NCBI RefSeq assembly: GCF_900129345.1
Contig: NZ_FQVK01000018.1
Location: forward strand, 18,055-82,054
Reading direction: 5' to 3'
Length of the DNA stretch: 64,000 bases
Source of the DNA: Ruegeria intermedia
GTDB taxonomy: Bacteria; Pseudomonadota; Alphaproteobacteria; Rhodobacterales; Rhodobacteraceae
Part shown: one piece after another, positions 7,915 to 17,273 of the stretch
Layout of the letters: each line of letters opens with the position of its first letter
How positions within the stretch are numbered: position 1 is the stretch's first letter
Program-made: the position numbers and the translations under genes
The notes under the pieces: generated by a model
Seen by the model: the letters and a program-made list of their open reading frames with translations, nothing else
What the model was told of the DNA's origin: nothing
Database searches by the model: none

Positions 7915-9273
7915 TCAAAGCTTCACCAGGCGGCCACCGGACACCTCGATTCCTTTCTTTGCAAAGACGTTGCGCGTGTCGAATATCATCGCAGCCTCGC
8001 GCGCGACCAGCGCATAGTCGGGCGCGCTGTGGTCGGTAATCACCGCCACGGCGCCATATCGGTTCAGGTTTTCCGCCGTCAGAGGTACCGATTCCCGCCC
8101 GGCCAACTGCGGGTATTCGCCCACTTCCGACAGCCTGGGGAAGAACGGGTCATGGTAATCGACCCGCGCGCCCAGCTTCTCCAGCTCTTGCAGCAGCACC
8201 AGCGCGGGGCTGCGGCGGGTGTCCTCGACATCGCGCTTGTAGGCGATGCCCATCAGCAGGATGCGTTGGCCGGTCAGAGGTTGGTCGGGGTCTGCGTCGT
8301 CCGGCGCCAGCCGTTCGGCCATCCGGCGGGCCAACGCGCCTGGCACGGCATCGTTGCTGGACCGGGCCAGGTTGATGATCGGCGTGTCGGCGCCGGCATC
8401 GGCCGCGCGCCAGGCCAGATAGGCCGGCGAGACCGGGATGCAGGCGCCTCCGATTCCCGGGCCGGGATAGAAAGGCATGAACCCGAAGGGCTTGGTGGCG
8501 GCGGCGTCTATCACCTCCCACACATCCACGCCCATGGCGTCCAATGCGGTCTTGAGTTCATTCACAAGCGCGATGTTCACCGTCCGAAAGCTGTTTTCCA
8601 CCAGCTTGACCGCCTCGGCGGTGGCGGTCGAACTGACGGGAACCGCGCGTGTGACGATGGTGCGATAGAACTCCTCGATCAGTCGCAGTGACAGCGGATC
8701 GTCGGCGCCGACGACCTTGGGAATATTCTGGGTGTCGAACTTGTCGTTGCCGGGGTCTTCGCGTTCGGGCGAGAAGCCCAGGAAGAAATCGACCCCCGCG
8801 CGCAGGCCGCGCGCTTCCAGCAGCGGCTGCACCAGCGTCGTGGTGGCGCCCGGCCAGACGCTGCTTTCCAATACCACCAGCTGTCCGGGCCGCAGATGCT
8901 GTGCGACGGTCTCGGCGGCGGCTGCGACAAAACGCATGTCTGGGTCCTGGCTGTCGGTCAGCGGCGTGGGCACGCAGATCAGGATGATGTCGGCCTCGGC
9001 CAGCGCGGCCGCGTCCTGCGTTGCCCGGAACCGTCCGCTGTCCACCGCGCGGGCGATTCGGTCCGGTGCCAGGTACGAGAGCACCTGCGCGCCCTGGTTG
9101 ATCCGCGCGACCCGCTGCGGATTCAGGTCGAGTCCGGTGGTGTCAAAGCCCTTGTCATGGGCGGTCAGCGCCAGCGGCAGGCCGACATAGCCCAGCCCGA
9201 CCACGGCAACCCGCGCGTCGCGCGCCGCAATGCGCTGTCTGAGGGCCTGGTGATGTGAGGTTTCGAGATTCAT
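7915..9273 (-). CDS. Nucleotide sugar dehydrogenase (UDP-GlcNAc 6-dehydrogenase type)
   Basis: NAD-dependent four-electron oxidation of a UDP-sugar to a UDP-uronic acid, a precursor for surface polysaccharide. 452 aa, full family length: N-terminal Rossmann VAVVGLGYVGLPLAL (about residues 23-37), CVPTPL, SSVWPGATTTL, FSPERxDPGN, central KLVENSFRTVNIALVNEL, catalytic-Cys region GPGIGGACIPVSP and C-terminal GIAYKRDVEDTRRSP. The spacing and FSPEREDPGN fit the WbpA/Tvi group better than UDP-glucose dehydrogenase. The catalytic segment reads GGACIP where GGHCIP is usual. Its start overlaps the stop of a decayed deacetylase gene (ATGA), showing it was once an internal gene of a polysaccharide operon; it is the only intact one left here. 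Confidence 0.88.
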   Translation of the reverse strand: MNLETSHHQALRQRIAARDARVAVVGLGYVGLPLALTAHDKGFDTTGLDLNPQRVARINQGAQVLSYLAPDRIARAVDSGRFRATQDAAALAEADIILICVPTPLTDSQDPDMRFVAAAAETVAQHLRPGQLVVLESSVWPGATTTLVQPLLEARGLRAGVDFFLGFSPEREDPGNDKFDTQNIPKVVGADDPLSLRLIEEFYRTIVTRAVPVSSTATAEAVKLVENSFRTVNIALVNELKTALDAMGVDVWEVIDAAATKPFGFMPFYPGPGIGGACIPVSPAYLAWRAADAGADTPIINLARSSNDAVPGALARRMAERLAPDDADPDQPLTGQRILLMGIAYKRDVEDTRRSPALVLLQELEKLGARVDYHDPFFPRLSEVGEYPQLAGRESVPLTAENLNRYGAVAVITDHSAPDYALVAREAAMIFDTRNVFAKKGIEVSGGRLVKL

Positions 9274-9700
9274 GATGTAACCTGATCATACAAACTGGAA
9301 CCGAAATCAATGTTGGTGAAGAAATACTTTTCGAGCCGGGGCAGGTCGAGGATGTCATCCCCCGATCACGCAACGTCCGAACGGGCCGAGATTTCGGCTC
9401 CGCTGGTTTCGATTTCGTATTGGCCGCTGCGGCGTCCGATGCCGTCAGGTCGGGATGGCTGATGCTGTGGGCGCCGCACTTGTCGCCCTGCTCGGCCAGC
9501 GCCCGCACCTGTTCGGCAAAGACACGCGGCGCGATCGATCCGGCCTGAAACGTTGGTGCAAGCGACGCGCCATCCACCATGGCAAGGGCGTGGTGGGCGT
9601 GGCTCAGCCGACGGGTTTCGCTGCGCCGGACCGGAACCGTGACCGGCTGGGCCTGCTGATCCAGCCGCTTGGCGAACTCATGCCCAGGGGCCTCGTCGGA
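9270..9700 (-). pseudogene. Polysaccharide deacetylase remnant
   Basis: One minus-strand frame carries APTFQAGSIAPRVFAEQVR and GAHSISHPDL, resembling the polysaccharide deacetylase pattern in which a Phe-rich strand is followed by a metal-binding SHxxxH-like block (usual form NHTWSHPDL). A different frame carries the C-terminus DDILDLPRLEKYFFTNID and ends in a TGA overlapping the ATG of the sugar dehydrogenase at 9273. The two pieces are not in one frame, so the gene is frameshifted. The N-terminal boundary is uncertain. Confidence 0.6.
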
Positions 9701-9837
9701 CATGCTCCACCATTTCTGGCCCGGGTCGCAGGGCAGCTGTCGTTCGCCGCCTGCGTCGCGGGCCGTCATGCCGCCGACGTGGATTTCCTGTTGCTGAATC
9801 GCGCTGACTCCGGTGTTGAACAGAGACTGCGCACCCC

Positions 9838-10095
9838 TTGCGCGAGCAAAAGAACCGCCCCGCCGGATGCGCCCATGGCGGGGGCGCAGCAGCGGATCGT
9901 CGCCCAACGGGGTCTTCACGTCCTGCTGCGCTTTGGGTTCGGTCGCGGGCCGGAACCGGTGCGAGCCGTAGTCGCAGATCACGCCCTCGACCGGAACGAG
10001 GCCGAGTTGCCGCGCGCCACCGAGGTCCGTTCGACAACAATCACGCGCACCTTGCCCGCCGTCTTGGCCGGACCTGCGCCCCAATTCCGCCTGCC
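9838..10095 (-). pseudogene. FAD-dependent (protoporphyrinogen oxidase-like) oxidoreductase remnant
   Basis: On the minus strand [18 protein letters not shown] resembles the dinucleotide-binding fold of amine oxidase-type flavoproteins (usual GAGPAGL...VxVxE). A frameshift near 9985-10020 moves to a second frame with [15 protein letters not shown] and then GDDPLLRPRHGRIRRGG, a block I recognise from flavoproteins in exopolysaccharide loci (CDYGSHRLHP...LLDRPRHGRI). Only the first quarter or so of such a protein is present. Confidence 0.6.
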
Positions 10096-10234
10096 GAAAA
10101 CAGAGCCAGCTGCCAGGTCGGTTCGGCTGCAACCACCGCTGGGGCGCTGACGCCAAAGGGCGCGACGAACCCGACCGGTGCTCGATGCCGTCGCGGTCTT
10201 GCAGCGCCGCCCACCAGGATTCGGCGCGGACTTC

Positions 10235-10655
10235 CGCAAAAGCCAGTCTCTGACATTCGACCCGTCGCCATAGATCGGCAAGGGCCTGCCCGCCCGCGCA
10301 TTCGGGATCACCATCGGACTCGGCTTTTGGAGGAAGTGAAACGGCCCGTAGTTGTTTGAGCAATTCGTCGGCACCACGGGCAACCCGCAGGTTTCGTGCC
10401 AGGCGCGCACCGGGTGACCGCTGGGTGCCTTGCTGGCCGAAAAGGGCGAGCGCGGATCATGGGGCGTCCGTTCGGTGAACTGCCCGCGGCACCAAGCGAG
10501 CCATGGAGCTCGTCGGTCGAGATATGGTGAAACCGGAACCCTTCCGGCTGACCTTGCCCATCCCAATAGGCCCCGGTGACCTGGGCCCCGTTGCCCAGGC
10601 GGCTGCGCAGGTCAACGCGTCCAGGTTGACGACCTCAGCCTCGCAAGGCAGATGC
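10235..10655 (-). pseudogene. rfbB: dTDP-glucose 4,6-dehydratase (RfbB) remnant
   Basis: Three minus-strand frames read in turn: [14 protein letters not shown], then [20 protein letters not shown] followed by ELHGSLG, then [19 protein letters not shown] through [12 protein letters not shown] to [11 protein letters not shown]. These are consecutive RfbB blocks, with about 65 residues missing between the first two and two frame changes. The catalytic STDE is kept, but the catalytic Tyr of the YSASK motif is Phe (FSASK). The Rossmann N-terminus and the C-terminal third are absent. Clearly non-functional. Confidence 0.85.
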
Positions 10656-10739
10656 GCCGAAGACCACCGTACTCGAACTGCGAACACCGAGATCTGATGG
10701 CGCACAGCGTCCTTTGGGGATGCGGGCGCGTCGCTGTGG

Positions 10740-11585
10740 TCGACCACAACGCGAACGATGAAATCTGGACCGTCGATTCGCATGTCCGCCAGCCCCGGGG
10801 CGACACGATGCGCGAGCATTCGATGAACCATCACTGTTTCTTCAGCATGAAGGCCAAGCTGTCGGCACAGCTGTTCGGGGAAGACCCCTGGGCCTATCGG
10901 TTTCCAGCACTGGTATTCGGGGTTGGCACCGTGGTTGCGATCTGGTGGCTGGTCCGCGGGGTCGAAAATACCCGCGTGGCGCATAATTCGGCCCTGCTTG
11001 TGGCGCTGTCCCATCACCAGGTCCGGTTTTCACAGAAAGCCCGCGGATACACCGAGCGTGCGTTCTGGAGCGTTCTGGGTCTCATCCTGTCCCTGCGCGG
11101 AGTGCGCCGTCCGACATACGGCACCTGGATCGTCTTTGGCCTGACCGTCGCAGCCGCCGTGTTCACGCATCTGACGGGCGCATTCTTTTTCGTGGCGCTC
11201 GGGCTGGTATGGCTGGTGTCTCTGGCCACCGGGATCAACCGGGATGCGCTGACCCGTGCCCGGGTTCTGCGCCCGCTGTTCGGGGTTGCGGTCGCACTTG
11301 CGCTGACTATCCTGGCCTATCTGCCGATCTTTCAAAGCCACTTCCGGGCCGACTGGGGCACCATCGACACGGCCGCGGATCATGGCGCCACGATGTCCCA
11401 GCCCGGTTCGGTGACGTCGGTCGTTCTGTTCCCGAACCGGGTGTTCCGCGCCGTTCCGCAACTGAATCGGGACACCCAAGCCCGCTTGGAACTGGTCAGA
11501 GAGTTTCCCGAAACCTCGGGAGACGGCGCCGTTCTGGTCTTTCGACGCCCATGGCCTGACAGTGCGGTCCACGACACCTGCGCCA
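10740..11585 (+). pseudogene. Family 39 (PMT_2-type) membrane glycosyltransferase remnant
   Basis: A + strand frame, open from 10652 to 11710, carries NDEIWTVDSH (acidic motif of the first periplasmic loop of GT39 enzymes), then LFGEDPWAYRFPALVFGVGT, VRFSQKARGYTERAFW and several hydrophobic helices to about 11330, and finally a C-terminal block ELVREFPETSGDGAVLVFRR. The first membrane helix is missing, and a large middle part is absent between ADHGATMSQP and the C-terminal block (total about 280 aa against about 500 usual). The frame runs on antisense into the end of nadC, so the original stop is lost. It faces the other polysaccharide remnants. Confidence 0.68.
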
Positions 11586-11603
11586 GGGCCGGATTATGCG
11601 CGA

Positions 11604-12452
11604 TCAGAAATCCAGACCCAGATCGACCGTGCGATAGGAATGGGTCAGCGCCCCGGACGAGATATAATCGACCCCGGTGGCCGCGATCTCGGCCACCGTG
11701 TCCACGGTGACATTGCCCGACGCCTCGGTCACCAGACGTCCGCCCACCATCGCCACGGCCTCGGCCAGCATGTCCGGGGTCATGTTGTCCAGCAGCACGA
11801 CATCGGCGCCGCCGGTTTCCAGAACCTCGGCCAGCTGGTCCAGCCGGTCCACTTCGATTTCGACCTTCATCATGTGCGAAGCGCGCGCCTTGACCGCTTC
11901 CAACACCGCACGCACCCCGCCGGCGGCGGCGATGTGGTTGTCCTTGATCAGGATCGCATCCGACAGCGAATGGCGGTGGTTGAACCCGCCGCCATGCAGC
12001 ACGGCCAGTTTCTCGACGATGCGCAGGCCCGGCGTGGTCTTGCGGGTGCAGGTGATGCGCGCTCTGGTCCTGGCGGTCTGCGCCACCAGTTCGGCCGTCA
12101 GCGTCGCCACCCCGGTCAGACGACCGGCAAAGTTCAGCGCCACGCGTTCACCCGACAGGATCGAGGCCGCGCTGCCGGCGATCTCCATCAGGGTCTGGCC
12201 CTTGGTGCAACGGTCCCCGTCGGCCACCAGCGGCGTGATCTTCAACGTCGGATCCACCAGCCGGAACGCCAGGGCCGCCACTTGCATGCCCGACACAACC
12301 GCATCCTCGCGCGCGTTCAGCCGCGCGGCATAGGTCACGTCCGACGGGATCACGGTGCGGGTGGTGATGTCGCCGCAGGTGCCCAGATCTTCGGTCAGCG
12401 CGGCGCGGACCATCGGTTCGAGGATCAGGTCGGGGACGGTGGCATAATGCAT
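11604..12452 (-). CDS. nadC: Nicotinate-nucleotide diphosphorylase (carboxylating)
   Basis: Converts quinolinate and PRPP to nicotinate mononucleotide, third step of de novo NAD synthesis. 282 aa, usual length. Visible motifs: CTRKTTPGLRIVEKLAV (PRPP and quinolinate binding), GGGFNHRHSLSDAILIKDNH and the C-terminal SGALTHSY. Its start lies inside the 3' end of nadB (28 nt overlap). Last gene of nadABC. Confidence 0.97.
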   Translation of the reverse strand: MHYATVPDLILEPMVRAALTEDLGTCGDITTRTVIPSDVTYAARLNAREDAVVSGMQVAALAFRLVDPTLKITPLVADGDRCTKGQTLMEIAGSAASILSGERVALNFAGRLTGVATLTAELVAQTARTRARITCTRKTTPGLRIVEKLAVLHGGGFNHRHSLSDAILIKDNHIAAAGGVRAVLEAVKARASHMMKVEIEVDRLDQLAEVLETGGADVVLLDNMTPDMLAEAVAMVGGRLVTEASGNVTVDTVAEIAATGVDYISSGALTHSYRTVDLGLDF

Positions 12453-14029
12453 GTTGCGGTTTCCCTGAAGATTTTCGACCGCAGCGCCACGGCCTCGTCC
12501 AATATCAGATCAGACCGCCGCCCCGGCCCTTCGGCCGTATCCGGACAATCCGACCGATAGTGCGCGCCGCGGCTTTCGGTGCGCATCAGCGCCGCCGCCG
12601 CGATCAGCGTGGCGGTCGCGGTCATGTTTCGGAACAGGCGCGACCGGCCGTGCAGCGACTCCAGCACGGCGATCCGGCCCAAGGCGCGGCGCAAGCCGTC
12701 CGCGTCACGGACCACCCCCACGCCATCGGTCATGACCTGGCGCAGTTCGGCCACGGCTTGGGGGTCGGGTTCGGTGCCGCCCGATGGCAGGCGCAGCCGC
12801 ACCTCGGGCGCGTCGGTCACCGTAAGCGTGCCGGCGATGTCACGGGCGCAGGCGCGGGCGAAGACCAGCGCCTCGAGCAGACCGTTCGACGCCAGCCGGT
12901 TCGCCCCGTGCAACCCGGTCGAGGCCGCCTCGCCACAGGCCCAGAGCCCGGCCAGCGAACTGCGGCCGTTCAGGTCGGTGGCCACGCCGCCCATGTGGTA
13001 ATGCGCCGCCGCGGTCACCGGTATCGGTTGGGTCACAGGGTCGACACCGTTGCGCAGGCAGGCCTCGGTCACCGCCGGAAACTGACTGCGGATCGCCGCG
13101 CCGATCGCCGCGCGGGTATCCAGCGCGGGGCGGTTGCCGGCCTTGGTTTCCAGATAGACGGCGCGCGCCACGACATCGCGCGGGGCCAGCTCGGCATCGG
13201 GGTGGACGCCTTGCATGAACCGTTCGCCGTGGCGGTTGATCAGTATAGCGCCCTCGCCACGCAAAGCCTCGGTGGCCAGAGGCATCGGATCCTCGCCTAC
13301 GTCGATCGCGGTTGGGTGAAACTGAATGAACTCGGCATCGGCGATCCGGGCCCCGGCCCGCGCGGCCATCCCGATCCCCTGCCCGCGGATCCGCGCCGGG
13401 TTGGTGGTGCGGGCAAAAAGCCCCGCCGACCCGCCCGTGGCCAGCACATGCGCCGCTCCGCGCAGCAGCACCGGTTCGGTCCCCGGCGCATCGGTCGGCG
13501 CCAGATATACGCCCGAGACCTTGGCCCCGTCGCTTTCCAGCCCCACCGCCAGCGCCCCTTCGATCACCTGGACCGAAGCACGCCGCCGCAGCTCGGCGGT
13601 CAGAGCGCGCATGATCTCGGCACCGGCCTGATCGCCCTTGACGCGCACCACGCGGGCCACCGAATGGGCGGCCTCCTGCGATTGGATGAACCCGCCTTCG
13701 GCGTCCCGGTCGAACCCGGTGCCCAGATCGGACAGGTCCAGAATGTGATCCCTGGCCGCGCGGGTGACGAACTCGGCCACCTCCTGCAGGACGGACCCCG
13801 CGCCTGCGCGCATCGTGTCGCGGGCATGGGCTTCGGGGCTGTCGGACGGGTCCATCGCCGCCGCCACCCCGCCCTGCGCCCAGGCCGAACTGGCACCCGA
13901 GCCCAGCGGCTCGGGCGAGATCATCACCACCGGGTGCGGGTCGAGCTTGAGCGCGGTATAGACCGCGGCCAGACCGCCGCCGATGATGACCACCCGAGGG
14001 GTCGAGACCGTCTGCATCGCCCCGATCAA
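12425..14029 (-). CDS. nadB: L-aspartate oxidase
   Basis: FAD enzyme that oxidises L-aspartate to iminoaspartate for quinolinate synthase. 534 aa. FAD-binding GGGLAAVYTAL near residue 18, SSAWAQGGVAAAM, FHPTAID, catalytic-region ATGGSAGLFARTTNP and CGEAASTGLHGANRLASNGL are all family signatures. The ATG overlaps the nadA stop (ATGA) and the 3' end overlaps nadC, so the three enzymes are translationally coupled. Confidence 0.97.
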   Translation of the reverse strand: MIGAMQTVSTPRVVIIGGGLAAVYTALKLDPHPVVMISPEPLGSGASSAWAQGGVAAAMDPSDSPEAHARDTMRAGAGSVLQEVAEFVTRAARDHILDLSDLGTGFDRDAEGGFIQSQEAAHSVARVVRVKGDQAGAEIMRALTAELRRRASVQVIEGALAVGLESDGAKVSGVYLAPTDAPGTEPVLLRGAAHVLATGGSAGLFARTTNPARIRGQGIGMAARAGARIADAEFIQFHPTAIDVGEDPMPLATEALRGEGAILINRHGERFMQGVHPDAELAPRDVVARAVYLETKAGNRPALDTRAAIGAAIRSQFPAVTEACLRNGVDPVTQPIPVTAAAHYHMGGVATDLNGRSSLAGLWACGEAASTGLHGANRLASNGLLEALVFARACARDIAGTLTVTDAPEVRLRLPSGGTEPDPQAVAELRQVMTDGVGVVRDADGLRRALGRIAVLESLHGRSRLFRNMTATATLIAAAALMRTESRGAHYRSDCPDTAEGPGRRSDLILDEAVALRSKIFRETATCIMPPSPT

Positions 14030-15078
14030 ATTCCCAGCTTGCGCGACAGGTCGATCATCCGCTGCACCGAAAGGCGCGCTTTTTCGGCCACGTCGGGGTC
14101 AACCTCGACCTGGCCGGTCATGGTGTCCAGCGCATACAGAACCTTTTCCAGCGTGATCTTCTTCATGTAGGGGCACATGTTGCAGGGCCCGACGAAATCG
14201 ACCTGCGGCAGCGCGTCGGCGATGTTCGACGCCATCGAACACTCGGTGATCAGCATCGCCTTTTCGGGCTGTTCGTCGGTGACATATTTGATGATGCCGC
14301 TGGTAGACCCTGAGAAATCGGCCTCGGCCACCACGTCGGGCGGGCATTCGGGATGCGCGATCAGGCGGGTGCCCGGGTTCCATTCGCGGAACTCGCGCAG
14401 GTCCTGCGCCGTATATTGTTCGTGCACGATGCACGAGCCTTCCCACCAGACCACGTTCTTCTGCGGCACGTCGCGGGCCACGTTCTGCGCCAGATACTGG
14501 TCAGGCGTCATGATGACCGTGTCGCTGTCCATCGCCGCGACGATCTGCGCCGCGTTCGACGAGGTGCAGCAGATGTCGGATGCCGCTTTCACCTCGGCCG
14601 TGGTGTTCACATAGGACACGACCGGCGCGCCGGGATAGCGGCGGCGCATTTCGGCAATGCCTTCGGCGGTGATCGACTCGGCCAGCGAACAGCCGGCCTC
14701 CATGTCTGGCATCAGAACCGTCTTTTCGGGGCTGAGGATCTTCGAGGTCTCGGCCATAAAATGTACGCCGCATTGCACGATCACGTCCGCCTCGACCTCG
14801 GTCGCCCTGATGGCCAGTTGCAGGCTGTCGCCGACGAAATCGGAAACGCCGTGATAGATCTCGGGCGTCATGTAATTGTGGCCCAGGATCACCGCGTTGC
14901 GTTCGGCTTTCAGATCGTTGATCGCCTTGACATAGGGCGCGTAGATCGCCCAGTCCGCCGGAGAGACGACACGCGACATGCGGTCGTAGATGTCGCTCAT
15001 GCTGGCGGCCAGCTCGGGCGAGGGGGTCAGGTCGTATTTCTCGGCAAGATGCGCGCGCTGCGCGGGATGGTCGAACAC
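14026..15078 (-). CDS. nadA: Quinolinate synthase
   Basis: [4Fe-4S] enzyme that condenses iminoaspartate with dihydroxyacetone phosphate to quinolinate. Cluster cysteines lie in VQCGVHF, SDICCTSSNA and GPCNMCPYMKK. GTG at 15078 gives about 350 aa, the family length, starting VFDHPAQRAHLAEKYDL; the frame opens further upstream (ATG 15171, GTG 15177), but those 31-33 extra residues do not look like NadA. First gene of the nad operon; no known NAD riboswitch or NrtR box was recognised upstream. Confidence 0.95.
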   Translation of the reverse strand: MFDHPAQRAHLAEKYDLTPSPELAASMSDIYDRMSRVVSPADWAIYAPYVKAINDLKAERNAVILGHNYMTPEIYHGVSDFVGDSLQLAIRATEVEADVIVQCGVHFMAETSKILSPEKTVLMPDMEAGCSLAESITAEGIAEMRRRYPGAPVVSYVNTTAEVKAASDICCTSSNAAQIVAAMDSDTVIMTPDQYLAQNVARDVPQKNVVWWEGSCIVHEQYTAQDLREFREWNPGTRLIAHPECPPDVVAEADFSGSTSGIIKYVTDEQPEKAMLITECSMASNIADALPQVDFVGPCNMCPYMKKITLEKVLYALDTMTGQVEVDPDVAEKARLSVQRMIDLSRKLGI

Positions 15079-15221
15079 TTGGTCTGATTTCCGCCTGGTG
15101 AGTTCCTGTGCCTGTTCATATGGGGATTCCGTCCCGTTGGCCACAACCTGCCAACGGAAAATATGCCGCATCACCACGCGTTATGCGGTGCGCGGCTGTG
15201 GAACTCCGGGCAGATGCCGGG

Positions 15222-16223
15222 TCAGAGCTCGGCCTGGCACCACACGCAGTCATGATCCGACAGCGGCTTGCCCCCGGCCGTCAGGGATGGCAGCAGCCCT
15301 CGGTCCCGGCATGTCAGCCCCCTGCCCGCGAACCAATCCAGCTTCATCACCCGGTCCGGGTGCGGCGTGATCAGGCTGGGGCGTGTGGTGTGACCTTCGG
15401 CGGTAAACGCCCAGCTGTATCCGCGGGCCTCGGCCATGGAAAACAGCGTTTCCCGGCGCCAGTCGAAATCGGGCGGCAGGTGGTTGCCGGTGTTCAGGTC
15501 TCCGCCGATCAGCACCGGCATGTCCGGCGCAAACGCCTCGACCGCATCCAGCAGTTTTTCGAACTGCGCGTGCCGGTGCGCGGCGGCGGCGTTGCTTTCC
15601 AGATGCGTCGACACCACGCAGAGCGGCCCGGCCGTTGTCGGAACTTCGGCCAGGATCGCCATCCGCCCGCCCAGCCGCGGCTGATCGGGGTCGGCCGCGC
15701 CGCTGTCGGCGGCGAACCAGTGGCCGTGATCGTCCAGCCGCAGCAGCGCGGTCCGTCTGAAGGGCACCGCCGACAGGATCGCATTGCCGTGCCAGCCCAG
15801 CGTGTTGAAATCATCCCTGCAAAAGGCGCGTTCGGTCGGGCCACCAAGGTCCAGCTCGTGGAACTCGACGCCAAAGACATAGGCCATGTTCAGATGCGCG
15901 GCCATCTCCTCGGTCGTGTGGCGCTGTGCGGTGCGGGCCATGCCGTGATCGACCTCGGACAGCAGCACGATATCCGGCGCGACCGGCGCCAGATGCGCGG
16001 CGGTCTCAGCCGGGAAAAGACAACGCTCGACGTTCCAGGCCGCGACCGTCAGAACCGGGTCAAGCATGGCCCGCGTCGCCTGCCCACCCAGTTGCAGCGC
16101 GTTCATGGCAGGGGTTTCCGCCATCAGGGCACGATGCGCTTCGGCGGTGCGCGGCGCGGACAGAATGCGCGCGCGCGCGGCCTCGGAGACGGGAGGCAGA
16201 GCCGCGACGGTCTGGGTGATCAC
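15222..16223 (-). CDS. Endonuclease/exonuclease/phosphatase (EEP) family phosphodiesterase
   Basis: Metal-dependent phosphoesterase fold, 333 aa, no signal peptide. EEP catalytic residues are visible: AAWNVE (Asn), LLSEVD (Glu), STHLESNA (His), GGDLNTGNH (Asp, Asn) and C-terminal SDHD (Asp, His). Its GTG start overlaps the ugpC stop (GTGA), so it is the last gene of the ugp operon. In other bacteria this place is taken by ugpQ, a TIM-barrel glycerophosphodiester phosphodiesterase; an unrelated EEP enzyme doing that job is the natural inference. The substrate is untested, and a sugar-phosphate or nucleic-acid substrate cannot be excluded. Confidence 0.85.
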   Translation of the reverse strand: MITQTVAALPPVSEAARARILSAPRTAEAHRALMAETPAMNALQLGGQATRAMLDPVLTVAAWNVERCLFPAETAAHLAPVAPDIVLLSEVDHGMARTAQRHTTEEMAAHLNMAYVFGVEFHELDLGGPTERAFCRDDFNTLGWHGNAILSAVPFRRTALLRLDDHGHWFAADSGAADPDQPRLGGRMAILAEVPTTAGPLCVVSTHLESNAAAAHRHAQFEKLLDAVEAFAPDMPVLIGGDLNTGNHLPPDFDWRRETLFSMAEARGYSWAFTAEGHTTRPSLITPHPDRVMKLDWFAGRGLTCRDRGLLPSLTAGGKPLSDHDCVWCQAEL

Positions 16224-17260
16224 AGGGCTTTTCCGGTTTCCGGGTGGAACAGGGTGATGGCGTCGGACTTCAGCGCGATCCGGGTCTCGCCCGGTGCGGC
16301 CTCGACATCCTTGCCGACATGGATGGTGAACTCCTGATCGGCCAGCCGCCCGTGCAGCAGCCGATGCGCGCCCAGTTCCTCGATGATGTCGACATGGAAG
16401 GAAATCGAGCCTTCGGCGCCCAACACCACGTCCTCGGGGCGAATGCCCAGGGTCACCGCGCCAGACCCTTCGGCCGCGGCCAGCACCGTGTCGCCGTTGA
16501 TCATCACGCGGCCGCCGTCCAGCCGTGCGCTGATCAGGTTCATCGGCGGCGCTCCCATGAAGCTGGCCACGAAGGTCGAGGCCGGGCGGTGATAGATCTC
16601 GGCCGGTGTGCCGATCTGTTCGATCCGGCCCGCGTTCATCACGATGATGCGGTCGGCCATGGTCATCGCCTCGACCTGGTCATGAGTGACGTAGATCGAG
16701 GTCACGCCCAGACGCCGCTGCAGCGCCTTGATCTCGATCCGCATCTGGTTGCGCAACTTGGCGTCCAGGTTCGACAGCGGCTCGTCGAACAGGAACAGCG
16801 CCGGATCGCGGACGATGGCCCGCCCCATGGCGACCCGCTGGCGCTGGCCGCCCGACAGCTGCGAGGGCTTGCGGTCGAGGTACTCGTTCAGGTTCAGCAT
16901 GGCGGCGGCCTCGGCCACCTTCCGCTCGATCACGTCCTTGGGTGTCTTGCGGTTCTTCAGACCATAGGCGATGTTCTTGCGCACGCTCATGTGCGGGTAC
17001 AGCGCATAGTTCTGGAACACCATGGCGATGTCGCGATCGGCCGGATCGACGTCATTCATGACGCGGCCATTGATCGTCAGTTCGCCTTCGGTGATCTCTT
17101 CCAGCCCGGCCACCATGCGCAGCAATGTGGACTTGCCGCAGCCTGACGGGCCGACCAGCACCACGAACTCGCCATCGCCGATGTCGAAACTGGACGGGGT
17201 CAGCGCCTCGGCGCCGTTGGGATAGACTTTTCGGATGTTCTTCAGGGATACCTGAGCCAT
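16220..17260 (-). CDS. ugpC: Glycerol-3-phosphate ABC transporter, ATP-binding protein
   Basis: MalK/UgpC-type ATPase, 346 aa: Walker [10 protein letters not shown] (about residues 38-46), Q-loop [11 protein letters not shown], signature LSGGQRQR, Walker [13 protein letters not shown], His switch [10 protein letters not shown], and a C-terminal TOBE-like regulatory region from about residue 240. It follows ugpE by 13 nt and is coupled to the EEP gene. Confidence 0.94.
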   Translation of the reverse strand: MAQVSLKNIRKVYPNGAEALTPSSFDIGDGEFVVLVGPSGCGKSTLLRMVAGLEEITEGELTINGRVMNDVDPADRDIAMVFQNYALYPHMSVRKNIAYGLKNRKTPKDVIERKVAEAAAMLNLNEYLDRKPSQLSGGQRQRVAMGRAIVRDPALFLFDEPLSNLDAKLRNQMRIEIKALQRRLGVTSIYVTHDQVEAMTMADRIIVMNAGRIEQIGTPAEIYHRPASTFVASFMGAPPMNLISARLDGGRVMINGDTVLAAAEGSGAVTLGIRPEDVVLGAEGSISFHVDIIEELGAHRLLHGRLADQEFTIHVGKDVEAAPGETRIALKSDAITLFHPETGKAL

Positions 17261-17273
17261 TTGTTTTTCTGCC

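Noticed and set aside
15081..15177. N-terminal extension of NadA to GTG 15177 or ATG 15171
   Set aside because: The extension does not look like NadA; GTG 15078 gives the standard length.
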